Of a DNA stretch of 44,140 nucleotides, positions 32,294 through 43,383 are shown one piece after another. The notes beneath the pieces were generated by a model, which saw only the letters and a list, made by a program, of their open reading frames with translations, did not search any database and was not told where the DNA came from. Position numbers and translations under genes: made by a program. How positions within the stretch are numbered: the first letter of the stretch is position 1; every line of letters starts with the position of its first letter. This DNA is from Deltaproteobacteria bacterium (GTDB lineage: Bacteria; Myxococcota_A; UBA9160; SZUA-336): the NCBI GenBank assembly GCA_004356455.1, contig SMWZ01000118.1:1-44140 (forward strand), given 5' to 3'.

Positions 32294-33097
32294 ATGATGC
32301 ACGCCCCCAGAACCCTCTTCGCATTCCCCCTGATCCTCCAGCTGGCGCTCGCGGCCACCTCGTACGCGACCCCCTTTGCCACCCGCGTCGTGGACTTCAC
32401 CCCGGGCACGAACGGCAGCGCTGGCTTCGACGACCCCGGCGTGGCGCTCGGAATCCCGAGCCTGGACACCGGATTCGGGGACGTAACGCCCTTCAACGCG
32501 CCCTTCTCACCGGATCAGATCGTCTCCATCGGCGCGGGCGGCGAGCTCATCGTAAGTTTCACGGAGCCCGTCGAGGACAACCCACTTAATCCCTTCGGGA
32601 TCGATCTTCTCATCTACGGCAACGCCTTCTTCTTCGACCCGAGCTTCGCGCCCATCGCGAACGACATCTTCGCTGAGCCCGGACGGATCAGCGTGAGCCA
32701 GGACGGGGCTTCGTGGTTCGACATCACGAGCATCTTCGCCGACGGACTCTTCCCCACGCTGGCCTTCGTCGACGGCTCGGGCCCGTTCAGCAGCGACGGC
32801 ACGATCCTGTCGGACTTCACCCGGCCTGTGGATCCCTCCATCGATTGGATGGGCAAGGCCTTCGACGAGATCGTCCAGCTCTACGCGGGGGCTGGCGGCG
32901 GGGCCGGCGTCGATATCGCCGAGACGGGCCTACCGTGGATTCAGTTCGTGCGTATCTCGCAGGGCATCGACGACGCGTTCGCGACGGAGATCGATGCCTT
33001 CGCCGATGTGCGACCGGTGCCCGAGCCAACGGTGCTGCTGCTGCTCTGCGTCGGACTCGCGGGCCTGGGCCTGCTGCGCCGCGCCGCTCAGGCGTAA
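32294..33097 (+). CDS. PEP-CTERM surface protein controlled by a cobalamin riboswitch
   Basis: A 267-residue exported protein. A signal peptide (MMHAPRTLFAFPLILQLALA) is followed by a single beta-rich domain containing VDFTPGTNGSAGFDDPGVAL, VSIGAGGELIVSFTEPVEDN, FGIDLLIYGNAFFF and PGRISVSQDGASWFDITSIF. The C-terminus is a PEP-CTERM sorting signal: VPEP, a hydrophobic helix VLLLLCVGLAGLGLL and basic RRAAQA. An exosortase would process it and place it on the cell surface. 'Cell surface' proteins with a similar IDLLIYGN-type core occur near B12 receptors in other phyla as I recall. Together with its own riboswitch, that suggests cobalamin binding, which is inference. An AAGG site precedes the ATG. 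Confidence 0.88.
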   Translation: MMHAPRTLFAFPLILQLALAATSYATPFATRVVDFTPGTNGSAGFDDPGVALGIPSLDTGFGDVTPFNAPFSPDQIVSIGAGGELIVSFTEPVEDNPLNPFGIDLLIYGNAFFFDPSFAPIANDIFAEPGRISVSQDGASWFDITSIFADGLFPTLAFVDGSGPFSSDGTILSDFTRPVDPSIDWMGKAFDEIVQLYAGAGGGAGVDIAETGLPWIQFVRISQGIDDAFATEIDAFADVRPVPEPTVLLLLCVGLAGLGLLRRAAQA

Positions 33098-33099
33098 CT

Positions 33100-34329
33100 C
33101 TAGATCACCCCCGCCTCGCGCAGGCGGCGTCGTTCGGCCTCGTCGAAACCACACTGGGCCAGGATCTCGTCCGTGTGGGCGCCGAGCGCCGGCGCACCGC
33201 TGCGTACGGCCGTGGGCGTGCGCGAGAACTTCGTAGCCGGTCCGGTCACGGGTGCAATGCTACCGTCCTCCTGCGGGGTGGATTGGAGCATGTCGCGCTC
33301 GAGCACGTGGGGATCGCGCGCGGCCTCGGCATAGGTACGTACCGGCGCCACCGCCAGGCCCTCCGCCTTGAAGAGCGAGACCACCTCGTCGACCGGGCGT
33401 GTTTCGAGCCAGTTTGCAAGCAACTCGTTGACCTCGTCACGCCGCTCCACGCGTGCGCGGGGCGTCGCGTAGTCGGGGTGATCCGCCAGCTCGGGACGGC
33501 CGATTAGACGCGCCAGCCTCTTCCAGTGCGAGTCCAGCAGCACGCCCGCCATCACGTGGCCATCGCGGCAGCGGTATACGTTCGCGGGCGCGGCGACCAC
33601 GAACTGGCTTCCCATACGTCGGGGCGGAGCGCCCAGCGCGGCCAGGGTCAGGTACCCATTCGACTGGAAGAGCAGCGCGTCCAGCAGCGCGACATCAATG
33701 TGCTGCCCCTCTCCCGTTCGATCGCGATGGCGCAGCGCCGCCAGCGCCGCGACGGCGCCGTGCAGGCCCCCAAGGTCGTCCGCGAGGAAGGTCGGCGACT
33801 TGACCGGTACGCCATCGGCTTCACCGTTCAGCGAGATGAAGCCGCTCGCGGCCTGCGCGGCGGGGTCGTAGCCCGCCTGGTCGTGCTCGGGCCCGAACTG
33901 ACCGTAGCCGCTGATCGAAACGTAGACGATGTCGGGCTTTGCGGCGCGCAGGTCCGCATAGCCCAGGCCCCAGCGCGCCATCGTGCCCGGTCGGAAGTTC
34001 TCCACCACCACGTCCGCGCGAGCCGCGAGCCGCAGAAAAACCTCTGCTCCCTCTCGCCGCCGCAGGTCGAGCGTGAGACTCCGCTTGTTGCGGTTGACGG
34101 TCGTATGCATGCAGGAGAGCTGAGGCTGCGGACCGGGAAGGAAGGGCGGTAGACGACGCGCCACCTCGCCCTCTGGCAGCTCCGCCTTGATCACGTCCGC
34201 GCCGAGGTCGGCAAGCACGCATGCGCACATGGGTCCCGCCCAGGTGGTGGTGGCCTCGAGCACACGCAGCCCGGCGATGGGTCCGGGGAGATCGCGGCGT
34301 GCGTTGCGATAGAACTCGCTCTTCTCCAC
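33100..34329 (-). CDS. CaiB/BaiF family (class III) CoA transferase
   Basis: A 409-residue class III CoA transferase. The N-terminal part has GLRVLEATTTWAGPMCACVL and ADLGADVIKAELPEG, followed by LTLDLRRREGAEVFLRL, VVENFRPGTMARWGLGY and VYVSISGYGQFGPE. The catalytic aspartate is expected in TFLADDLGGLHGAVAALAAL, and GEGQHIDVALLDALLF follows. The enzyme moves CoA between carboxylic acids, possibly in degradation of a branched or hydroxy acid. It converges with the PEP-CTERM gene (2 bases apart) and directly follows dinB, with no bases between dinB's stop and its own start. Confidence 0.93.
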   Translation of the reverse strand: MEKSEFYRNARRDLPGPIAGLRVLEATTTWAGPMCACVLADLGADVIKAELPEGEVARRLPPFLPGPQPQLSCMHTTVNRNKRSLTLDLRRREGAEVFLRLAARADVVVENFRPGTMARWGLGYADLRAAKPDIVYVSISGYGQFGPEHDQAGYDPAAQAASGFISLNGEADGVPVKSPTFLADDLGGLHGAVAALAALRHRDRTGEGQHIDVALLDALLFQSNGYLTLAALGAPPRRMGSQFVVAAPANVYRCRDGHVMAGVLLDSHWKRLARLIGRPELADHPDYATPRARVERRDEVNELLANWLETRPVDEVVSLFKAEGLAVAPVRTYAEAARDPHVLERDMLQSTPQEDGSIAPVTGPATKFSRTPTAVRSGAPALGAHTDEILAQCGFDEAERRRLREAGVI

Positions 34330-35556
34330 CTAGCGTTCCCCGCGCTTGATCTGCAGCGAAAGGCCCGCCCGCTCCACCGACACCCCCCCGCGCTCGAGCG
34401 CTTGCCGGCCAAAGCGATCCTGCACCGCATCGACCACCTGGTTCAAGCGCCGCCGTCGCGGGTCCTCCCCCTCGGAAGGAAGCAGCGCGAGCTGCTCCGC
34501 GTCCGACGGCTCCAGCCGACTGAGGGAAATCCCCAGCAGGCGTACGGGCTCCTGCAGCTCCGCGCGAGCGAGAAGCTTCGCTGCCGCACGCGCGATCAGC
34601 CGGCCGTCATCGGTCGCAACGGGCAACGTGAGCGAGCGCGAGAGCAGCGGATAGCGGCCGCCGCCAAGACGCCGTGCGAGCTTGAGCTTCAACGTCACAC
34701 GGCGTCCCCGAATGCGATCTCGACGCAGCCGCCGAGCCACCGCCTCGGCGTGAGCGCGGCAGGCAGCTGCGAGCCGCGCAGGCTTCGAGACGTCCTCGGC
34801 GAAGGTGTTCTCTTCACCGTAGGACTTGGCCTCGCGGTAGGGCTCCACCTCGCGTAGATCCTGCCCACGGGCCAGACGGGCGGCCACGGGCCCCCAGCTC
34901 CCCATCAGCTCGCGCAGCAGGAAATCCGGCGCGAGCGCAAGCTGACCGATGGTATCGATTCCCCGCTGCGTCAGGGACTGCCGGGCCACCGGACCTACGC
35001 CCCAGATCCGTCCCACGGGCAATGGGTCCAGAAACTCCCGAACGCGCTCGGCATCCACCACCAATAGACCGTCGGGCTTCGCGAGATCGCTGGCGATCTT
35101 GGCCACCATCTTCACCGGCGCCACGCCCACCGACACGGCCAGCTGAAGCTCCCTGCGCACATCGGCGCGCAGGCGCTTCGCCGCATCCTCGACCGGGCCC
35201 AATAACTTCTCGGTTCCGCTGAGATCAAGGAAGGCCTCGTCGAGCGACAGACCCTCCACACGCGGGCTGTAGCGCCGGAAGATCTCGAAGATCCTGCGGC
35301 TCTCCCGGCGGTACTTGGCCATGTCACCGCGTACGAAGATGGCCCGCGGGCAGCGCCGGCGAGCCTCCACCGATGGCATGGCCGAGTGGATGCCGTACGC
35401 GCGAGCCTCGTAGCTGGCGGCCGCCACCACACCGCGCGAGGAGGCGCCCCCGACGACCACGGGCTGACCGCGCAGCTCGGGACGATCCCGCTGCTCGACG
35501 GAAGCGTAGAAAGCATCCATGTCGGCGTGGAGCAGGGTGCGCATGGCCTCGGGCAT
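34330..35556 (-). CDS. dinB: DNA polymerase IV (Y-family)
   Basis: A 408-residue translesion polymerase. Catalytic carboxylates are in LLHADMDAFYASVEQRD and EGLSLDEAFLDLSGTE. The fingers carry VVAAASYEARAYGIHSAMP. Thumb helix-hairpin-helix motifs follow (LPVGRIWGVGPVARQSLTQR), then the little-finger domain. A QLALLP sequence near residue 355 could be the beta-clamp-binding motif. It is slightly longer than E. coli DinB (351) through a charged C-terminal extension. An alternative ATG at 35544 (MRTLLHADMD) is closer to the usual start. No SOS box was recognised in the short divergent region shared with the kinase gene. Confidence 0.95.
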   Translation of the reverse strand: MPEAMRTLLHADMDAFYASVEQRDRPELRGQPVVVGGASSRGVVAAASYEARAYGIHSAMPSVEARRRCPRAIFVRGDMAKYRRESRRIFEIFRRYSPRVEGLSLDEAFLDLSGTEKLLGPVEDAAKRLRADVRRELQLAVSVGVAPVKMVAKIASDLAKPDGLLVVDAERVREFLDPLPVGRIWGVGPVARQSLTQRGIDTIGQLALAPDFLLRELMGSWGPVAARLARGQDLREVEPYREAKSYGEENTFAEDVSKPARLAAACRAHAEAVARRLRRDRIRGRRVTLKLKLARRLGGGRYPLLSRSLTLPVATDDGRLIARAAAKLLARAELQEPVRLLGISLSRLEPSDAEQLALLPSEGEDPRRRRLNQVVDAVQDRFGRQALERGGVSVERAGLSLQIKRGER

Positions 35557-35592
35557 GATGATAAGCCCTCACTCTGCCGATACGAGCGTGCG

Positions 35593-36471
35593 ATGGCAGT
35601 GAGGTCGCCCAGGTGCGGGCGGAATACGCACCCGCCAGAGGACCCGCCAGCCTCCCCGGATCCCAACGCTCTGATGATCGCGGATCGCCTGGCCTCCCTG
35701 GGGACGCTCGTGGCAGGCGTGGCGCACGAGATCAACAACCCCATCACCTACGTGCTGGGTAACCTGGGGGATCTGGACCGGCTCGTCGGTGCGATGCGAG
35801 AGGCGATCCTGACCTACCGTGGCAGCACCACCCCGGACGTGATCGCGAGCGCCGAGACCAAGATCTTCCAGGCCGGCGGGCTCGAGGTCCTGGACGAGAT
35901 CCTGTCGGACGCGCAGGAGGGGGCGGTCCGGATCCGAGATCTGGTGCGCGACCTGCTGCTGCTGAGCCGTGTCACTGAGCAAGCCTCGACACCTGTAAAC
36001 GTGCACGAGATCCTGGACTCCTCGCTGCGGCTGGTGGCGAAGCAGCTGGCCGCTCGTGCGGTTCTGGTGCGGGACTACCGCGCGACCCGCAAGGTCGCAG
36101 GCGATCGGGCCAGGCTGGCACAGGTCTTTATGAACCTCATCACCAACGCCATGCAAGCCTGCACGCCACCCGATCCTCCACGCCACAGCATTGTGGTGCG
36201 CACGCAGAACACGGACGCGGGAATCGAGCTCGAAATCCAAGACAGCGGCAACGGGATTCCGGAGGAGATCCAACACGAGATCTTTACGCCGTTCTTCACC
36301 ACCAAGGATTTAGGGGAAGGCACGGGGCTAGGTCTTTACATCAGCCGCAGGATCATCGAGCAGCACGGCGGCAGTATCAGCTTCCGCTGCCCGCCGTCAG
36401 GCGGTACCATCTTCAGAGTTCACCTGCCCGAGTGCGGAGTGCCCCCCCCACACCCCCCCCAAGAAGGCTAG
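35593..36471 (+). CDS. Soluble histidine kinase without a sensor domain
   Basis: About 292 residues from the ATG at 35593 (another ATG at 35674). After a Pro-rich leader it has the H-box [20 protein letters not shown] with the phospho-accepting His. The HATPase domain has N-box [14 protein letters not shown]1 [10 protein letters not shown]-box [10 protein letters not shown] and G2 [13 protein letters not shown]. No membrane helix, PAS or GAF domain is seen, so its input must come from a partner. It ends in a Pro/His-rich tail encoded by C-tracts (36440-36463). Its stop and the khtT start are contiguous (TAG-ATG), which strongly suggests co-expression with the K+/H+ antiporter pair. No response regulator lies nearby. 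Confidence 0.9.
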   Translation: MAVRSPRCGRNTHPPEDPPASPDPNALMIADRLASLGTLVAGVAHEINNPITYVLGNLGDLDRLVGAMREAILTYRGSTTPDVIASAETKIFQAGGLEVLDEILSDAQEGAVRIRDLVRDLLLLSRVTEQASTPVNVHEILDSSLRLVAKQLAARAVLVRDYRATRKVAGDRARLAQVFMNLITNAMQACTPPDPPRHSIVVRTQNTDAGIELEIQDSGNGIPEEIQHEIFTPFFTTKDLGEGTGLGLYISRRIIEQHGGSISFRCPPSGGTIFRVHLPECGVPPPHPPQEG

Positions 36472-36960
36472 ATGGCAACTCGCGAAACCGATCTACCCGG
36501 CGTTGGAACGAAGTACTCCCTCGACGTCGGAAAAGACGAGCAGCTGGTGGTCGTGCACCACCGTGTCGGTCACTGGGAGCTCGCACGGGTCGACGCCGAG
36601 GGAAAAGTCTCTCCTCTCGTTCAGCTCCAGGCCCGAGAGGCCACGGAGCTCGGCCGTATCCTGTCTCGAGGTGAGGTGCTGCAGGAGGACCCGCGCAAGC
36701 GCATGCTCTTCGAGGAGTTCGGGATCGAGTGGGTCAAGCTCGAGCCCGAGTCGTCCCTGGTGGGTCTGAGTCTCGAGGAGTCTGGTATTCGAGCCCGAAC
36801 CGGCGCGAGCGTGATCGCCGTGCTGCGGCCCGAGGGGTCCATCCCGAGCCCGTCTCCCGACACGCGCTTCGCCAACGGCGATACGCTGGTCTTGATCGGC
36901 CATCCCGACCAGATCGAGCGCTTCCTGAGCGCTTTTACCAGTCTCTCTTCCGACAAGTAG
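36472..36960 (+). CDS. khtT: KhtT-like regulatory subunit of a K+/H+ antiporter
   Basis: A 162-residue cytoplasmic protein. The N-terminus reads TDLPGVGTKYSLDVGKDEQL followed by VVVHHRVGHWELAR, the characteristic start of the KhtT/YhaT family. The C-terminal part (about 85-155) is an RCK_C (TrkA-C) domain: SLVGLSLEESGIRARTGASV, then IAVLRPEG and FANGDTLVLIGHPDQIERFL. In Bacillus subtilis KhtT gates the KhtU antiporter in response to pH and c-di-AMP; a comparable role here is inferred from homology and gene order. It starts immediately after the kinase stop codon, and the antiporter follows 6 bases later. Confidence 0.88.
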   Translation: MATRETDLPGVGTKYSLDVGKDEQLVVVHHRVGHWELARVDAEGKVSPLVQLQAREATELGRILSRGEVLQEDPRKRMLFEEFGIEWVKLEPESSLVGLSLEESGIRARTGASVIAVLRPEGSIPSPSPDTRFANGDTLVLIGHPDQIERFLSAFTSLSSDK

Positions 36961-36966
36961 CTCTCA

Positions 36967-38196
36967 GTGGAGGGGCACCTCTTTCAGTTCGCCGTGCTCC
37001 TGGCGGTCCTCGGTCTGGCTGCCGTGGTCTCGATCGCGCTGCGCCTGCCCGTGGTGCCGCTCTATATCGGCGTGGGTGTGGTGCTCGGCGATCTGCTGGG
37101 GCCCGACGACATGATTCGCTTTCTCGGCTCGCTGGGCGTGGTGTTTCTGCTCTTCTCCCTGGGGCTGGAGTTCTCGCAGACGTCGATCACCCGCGACCCC
37201 AAGCGTTTCGTGCGCGCCGGCTCGATCGACTTTCTGTTCAACTTCCCGGTCGGGCTCTTCGTGGGCCTCGCGCTCGGCTGGTCCTGGATCGAGAGCTTCT
37301 GCCTGGCCGGCGTGCTCTACATGAGCTCGAGCGCGGTCGTGTCCAAGTGCATCGTGGACTTCGGCCGGGCGACACGTCCCGAGACCGAGACCATCCTCTC
37401 GATCATGGTCTTCGAGGACCTGGTGATCGCGGTCTACCTGGCGGTGCTGAACGCGTTGATCACGGGCGGCCCGGACCCGACTCTGGCGGGCGTCGGGCTT
37501 CAGATCCTCAAGGCGGCGGCCTTCGTGCTACTGCTCCTCTTACTCGCGCGCCGCTTTCAAGGACCCTTCGAGCGAATCATCAGCCACCGCTCCGAGGAGG
37601 CCTTTACGCTCGTCCTCTTCGCATTCATCCTGCTGGTCGCCTCCTCCGCGATCGCCGCCGGACTCTCCGAGGCCGTGGGCGCGTTCCTGGCGGGGCTCGT
37701 GATCGGGTCCACCCGGCTCAAGGAGCGAGCGGCGCACACGCTGCTTCCCTTCCAGACACTCTTCGCAGCGCTCTTCTTCGTCTCCTTCGGGATGGGTCTC
37801 GAGCTGCGCAGCATGCTCGGCGTGCTCGCGCCAGCGCTCTTGCTCGTTGCGATCGGGTTCGGAACCAAGGTGATGGGCGGCTTCCTGGCGGCGCGCAGCA
37901 CGGGCCACCCGCCCTACCAGGCCGCCGTCGTCGGCCTCTCGCTCGTACCCAAGGGGGAGTTCTCCATTCTGATTGCCGCGCTGGCAGCGTCGGTCGCGAG
38001 TCCCGGATCCAACCTCCAAGCGCTGACCGCGCTCTACGTCTTTGTGCTCTCGATCATCGGACCCATCGGCATGCGCGAGGCGGACCGCATCTGGGCCCTG
38101 CTCGTCCCCAGCAAGCCCGAGTCCAAGCCCAAACCCAAGCACCAAGGGCCGGCCAACGAGCAGCGTCCGGGGACAAACGCTACGAGCGCCCCGTGA
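36967..38196 (+). CDS. khtU: Cation/proton antiporter, CPA2 family (KhtU-like)
   Basis: A 409-residue membrane protein with about 12 helices. It starts at GTG 36967 (VEGHLFQFAVLLAVLGLAAV). CPA2 features include VPLYIGVGVVLGDLLGPDDM, FLLFSLGLEFS, SSSAVVSKCI with SIMVFEDLVIAVYLAVL (the 'ED' pair of electroneutral-type exchangers), AVGAFLAGLVIGST and PKGEFSILIAALAAS. It has no C-terminal RCK domain, which the separate KhtT supplies. The pair probably expels K+ (or another monovalent cation) for protons during alkaline or osmotic stress. No strong ribosome-binding site is visible, so translation likely depends on coupling to khtT. Confidence 0.9.
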   Translation: MEGHLFQFAVLLAVLGLAAVVSIALRLPVVPLYIGVGVVLGDLLGPDDMIRFLGSLGVVFLLFSLGLEFSQTSITRDPKRFVRAGSIDFLFNFPVGLFVGLALGWSWIESFCLAGVLYMSSSAVVSKCIVDFGRATRPETETILSIMVFEDLVIAVYLAVLNALITGGPDPTLAGVGLQILKAAAFVLLLLLLARRFQGPFERIISHRSEEAFTLVLFAFILLVASSAIAAGLSEAVGAFLAGLVIGSTRLKERAAHTLLPFQTLFAALFFVSFGMGLELRSMLGVLAPALLLVAIGFGTKVMGGFLAARSTGHPPYQAAVVGLSLVPKGEFSILIAALAASVASPGSNLQALTALYVFVLSIIGPIGMREADRIWALLVPSKPESKPKPKHQGPANEQRPGTNATSAP

Positions 38197-38217
38197 CTGG
38201 TCCCGGGCGGAGTACGC

Positions 38218-39051
38218 CTAATCGTCCTGGTTGAAGATCTGGGCACCCAGGAATCCTCCGTCGCAGGGAATGGCGGTGGCTGTGATGAAGCTGGCGCCGG
38301 GCGAGGCCAGGAACACCACCAGGTTCGCGATGTCATCGGGCTCGCCGATGCGGCCGACGGGAGTTCGCTTGGCGATGCTGGTGCGCAGCGACCCAGCCAT
38401 CGAGAGCACCAGGGGCGTGCCGATCAGACCCGGCAGTATCGCGTTGGCGGTCACACCCCCTGGCCCGAACTCCTGGGCCACCGACTGCGTGAACCCGACC
38501 AGTCCCGCCTTGCTGGCGGTGTAGGCGGGCTGCGCGGGGCTGGGCACGCGCGCCGCGGCGGAGGCGATGTTCACGATCCGACCCCAGCCCCGGCTCGCCA
38601 TGGACGGTGCGACCGCCTGCACGCAGTTGAACGCCCCCGTCAGATTGACGCGGAGCTCGCGCTCCCAGGCCTCGAACTCCATCTGGCCGATGGGCGCGAT
38701 GTTCGTCACGATGGCTGCGTTGTTCACCAGGATGTCGATCGGCGCGAGCTTTGACTCGCACTCGCGGATCGCCGACCGCACGGCTACGGGATCCGCCACG
38801 TCCAGCTCGAGCTCCAGCGACGAGCGACCCAGCTCGCGCACCGCGTCGGCGGTACGAACGTCTTCATCCTTTCCCGACCAGCGTTTGCGCAGGCGGTAAT
38901 ACGGCTCGCCCTCGAAGCGCTGCGGGTGGATATCCGCGATCGCCACATCGGCTCCGGCGCGGGCAAGGCCGAGTGCGATGGCCCTTCCGATGCCGCGCCC
39001 GGCGCCGGTTACGAGTGCAGTCCTCCCGCTCAATATCCCGCTGTCGACCAT
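38218..39051 (-). CDS. Short-chain dehydrogenase/reductase (FabG-like SDR)
   Basis: A 277-residue classical SDR: VTGAGRGIGRAIALGLARAG, VNNAAIVTN, VNIASAAARVPSPAQ and catalytic Tyr/Lys in AYTASKAGLVGFTQS, ending AIPCDGGFLGAQ. An Asp after beta-2 (VAIADIHPQ) predicts NAD(H). Compared with FabG it has an insert of roughly 20 residues after beta-2 (GEPYYRLRKRWSGKDEDV), rich in aromatic and charged residues. The insert sits where it could reshape the cofactor or subunit interface. The gene converges with khtU (21 bases apart). Substrate unknown. Confidence 0.92.
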   Translation of the reverse strand: MVDSGILSGRTALVTGAGRGIGRAIALGLARAGADVAIADIHPQRFEGEPYYRLRKRWSGKDEDVRTADAVRELGRSSLELELDVADPVAVRSAIRECESKLAPIDILVNNAAIVTNIAPIGQMEFEAWERELRVNLTGAFNCVQAVAPSMASRGWGRIVNIASAAARVPSPAQPAYTASKAGLVGFTQSVAQEFGPGGVTANAILPGLIGTPLVLSMAGSLRTSIAKRTPVGRIGEPDDIANLVVFLASPGASFITATAIPCDGGFLGAQIFNQDD

Positions 39052-39147
39052 CTAGTATCCTGATCCGGAAGTTCGCTCGCATTCTCGGCGCCCGCTGCAT
39101 CCATGCTCGCGGCGTTGCACTCGCTCGCCGAAGCTACGGATTCGCCG

Positions 39148-39168
39148 CGCTCGCGCGCCTTGCGAGCG
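39148..39168. repeat. Short hairpin between the FMN reductase and SDR genes
   Basis: CGCTCGC (39148-39154) and GCGAGCG (39162-39168) form a perfect 7-bp stem with a 7-base loop, extendable by GCC/GGC across one mismatch. It lies about 50 bases past the stop of the leftward reductase gene, in a 164-base spacer with no gene. No T-tract follows, so a terminator role is only possible. Confidence 0.4.
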
Positions 39169-39215
39169 TGGCGCCTCGGCCGCGAGAACTGCGCCGGAAC
39201 TCCCGCAACAGAACA

Positions 39216-39965
39216 CTAGCGGTAGAGCGGGTTGGGGTGATCGAAACGGCAGCCCGCGTCCCACAGGGAACGCTGGTTCCCATGAGCGGGAACTCCGCCC
39301 GCATCCTTCAGCATGCGCGCCAGGTGCATCAGGTTCCAGCTGAGGAAGGTCGTGTTGCGGTTGGTGAACTCGTTCTCGGGACCCCCGGATCCGGGATCGA
39401 GATAAGACGGCCCCGGACCCGCCTCTCCCAACCAGCCGGCATCCGCTTGAGGTGGGATCACGTACCCCAGGTGCTGGAGGGAGTAGAGGATGTTCATGGC
39501 GCAATGCTTGGCACCGTCCTCGTTACCGGTGATCAAACAGCCGCCTACGCGACCGTAGTAGGCGTATTGACCGCGCTCGTTCAGGTCCCCGGAGGTGGAG
39601 TAGAGGCGCTCGATCACCTTGGTGCAGACCGAAGACTTCTCCCCCAGCCAGATCGGCGAGGTGATCACGAGCATGTCCGCCGCCCTCACCTTTCCGTAGA
39701 TCTCGGGCCAGTCATCCCGTTCCCAGCCGTGCTGCGTCATGTCGGGATACACGCCGTAAGCCAGGTTGAAGTCCACCGGGCGCAGGACTTCGACGGTGAC
39801 GCCGTTCTTTTCCAGGATCGCGCGCGAGATCTTGATCAGGCCTTCCGTATGCGAAAGCTCCGGAGACCGCTTCAGGGTGCAGTTCAGAAAGAGGGCCTTG
39901 AGATCCGAGAAATCCCACTTGCTCGACTCGCACAGCTCGAGCTGATGTTCACTGAGCGTCATCAT
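39216..39965 (-). CDS. Flavodoxin-fold NAD(P)H-dependent FMN reductase-like protein
   Basis: A 249-residue protein with a flavodoxin-like fold. The first strand and phosphate region read ALFLNCTLKRSPELSHTEGL, with the flavin isoalloxazine loop in MLVITSPIWLGEKSSVCTKV and a further flavin-contact segment in YYGRVGGCLITGNEDGAKHC. Conserved aromatic residues flank these loops. The C-terminal LSWNLMHLARMLKDAGG and the surrounding Asn/Gly-rich stretch resemble iron-sulfur-free NADPH:FMN reductases. It may supply reduced flavin or reduce quinones or azo compounds. GGAGGGA precedes paired ATG codons (39965 and 39962). It appears monocistronic, downstream of bolA with a 64-base gap. Confidence 0.88.
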   Translation of the reverse strand: MMTLSEHQLELCESSKWDFSDLKALFLNCTLKRSPELSHTEGLIKISRAILEKNGVTVEVLRPVDFNLAYGVYPDMTQHGWERDDWPEIYGKVRAADMLVITSPIWLGEKSSVCTKVIERLYSTSGDLNERGQYAYYGRVGGCLITGNEDGAKHCAMNILYSLQHLGYVIPPQADAGWLGEAGPGPSYLDPGSGGPENEFTNRNTTFLSWNLMHLARMLKDAGGVPAHGNQRSLWDAGCRFDHPNPLYR

Positions 39966-40029
39966 CGCGTCCCTCCCGGTGGCTCTAAGGGAGCGATCTT
40001 GAAGCCCGGGCGAGTCCTATGTCAATCGT

Positions 40030-40319
40030 TCAAGCGGACTCCTGCTCCCACTCCTCGGGCGTGAAGGCGCGCACGGACAGGGCGTGGATGTCGGCCTTCA
40101 TGGCATCGCCCAGAGCGTCGTAGACCATACGGTGGCGCGCAAGACGCGCATGCCCGACGAAGCGCGGCGAGACGAGCGTCACCCGAAAGTGTCCGCCGCC
40201 AGCGGCGGCGCCGGGGTGCCCACGGTGGAGATGACTCTCGTCCTGGACTTCCAGGTGCTCGGGCTCGAAGTGCTCGCGCAGGGTCGTCTCGATCCAGGCC
40301 GGGCGCTCGCCCGCTGGGA

Positions 40320-40323
<4 letters not shown>
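40030..40323 (-). CDS. bolA: BolA family protein
   Basis: A 97-residue BolA. The fold markers are the N-terminal helix [20 protein letters not shown], the central strand [13 protein letters not shown], and the conserved [13 protein letters not shown] helix carrying the family's invariant His used for Fe-S ligation, then [14 protein letters not shown]. BolA proteins pair with monothiol glutaredoxins in iron-sulfur trafficking. The start overlaps the acnA stop by 4 bases, so BolA is made together with a [4Fe-4S] enzyme, which fits that role. Confidence 0.93.
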
Positions 40324-43043
<2,720 letters not shown>

Positions 43044-43058
43044 TGCGACCTCCTAGTC

Positions 43059-43075
43059 TTTCGCTGATAGCGAAA
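43059..43075 (-). promoter_or_regulatory. Perfect 7-bp palindrome in the acnA leader
   Basis: TTTCGCT-GAT-AGCGAAA lies 16-32 bases upstream of the acnA start, just before its ribosome-binding site. It could be an operator half-site pair or an mRNA hairpin limiting translation (aconitase genes are often iron- or redox-controlled). No named regulator site was recognised. Confidence 0.35.
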
Positions 43076-43383
43076 ATAGCGAGAGGATGAGGTTCACGCT
43101 GGGGACCGGAGCCTTCGGGCTTCACCGGCTGCGGCCAGCCGGAAGACGAGCGGCGAGTTGGGAGTGCCCACCTGGCCCCGGTCCCAGCGCACGAGCGACC
43201 TCGTGATGGGACCTCTGAATCAGTCAGCCCGAGGAAATAGCAGGAATCGTACCGAGAGCGGCGCCGTTCGGGTCTAGTATACGGACCCGAGCGCTTGCAG
43301 CTGCTCTTGCCAGCTGCTGTCGGCGACGGGAGGGTCATCGAGGGAAGCGATCTTCCAATATTTCCCGTGGCCCTACCCGTGGC
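43076..43383. other. Gene-free upstream region of acnA
   Basis: About 300 bases between the acnA leader and the stop of the heme monooxygenase-like gene, which is on the same strand. The frames here translate to Arg/Ser/Pro-rich sequence without family signatures and no RNA gene was recognised. It presumably holds the acnA promoter; no clear -35/-10 pair could be assigned by eye. Confidence 0.5.

Noticed and set aside
36435..36465. C-tracts at the end of the histidine kinase gene as a phase-variation switch
   Set aside because: The tracts (8 C and 9-10 C, interrupted) lie at the very last codons, so slippage would alter only the tail and the downstream coupling; no evidence of variation can be seen in one sequence.
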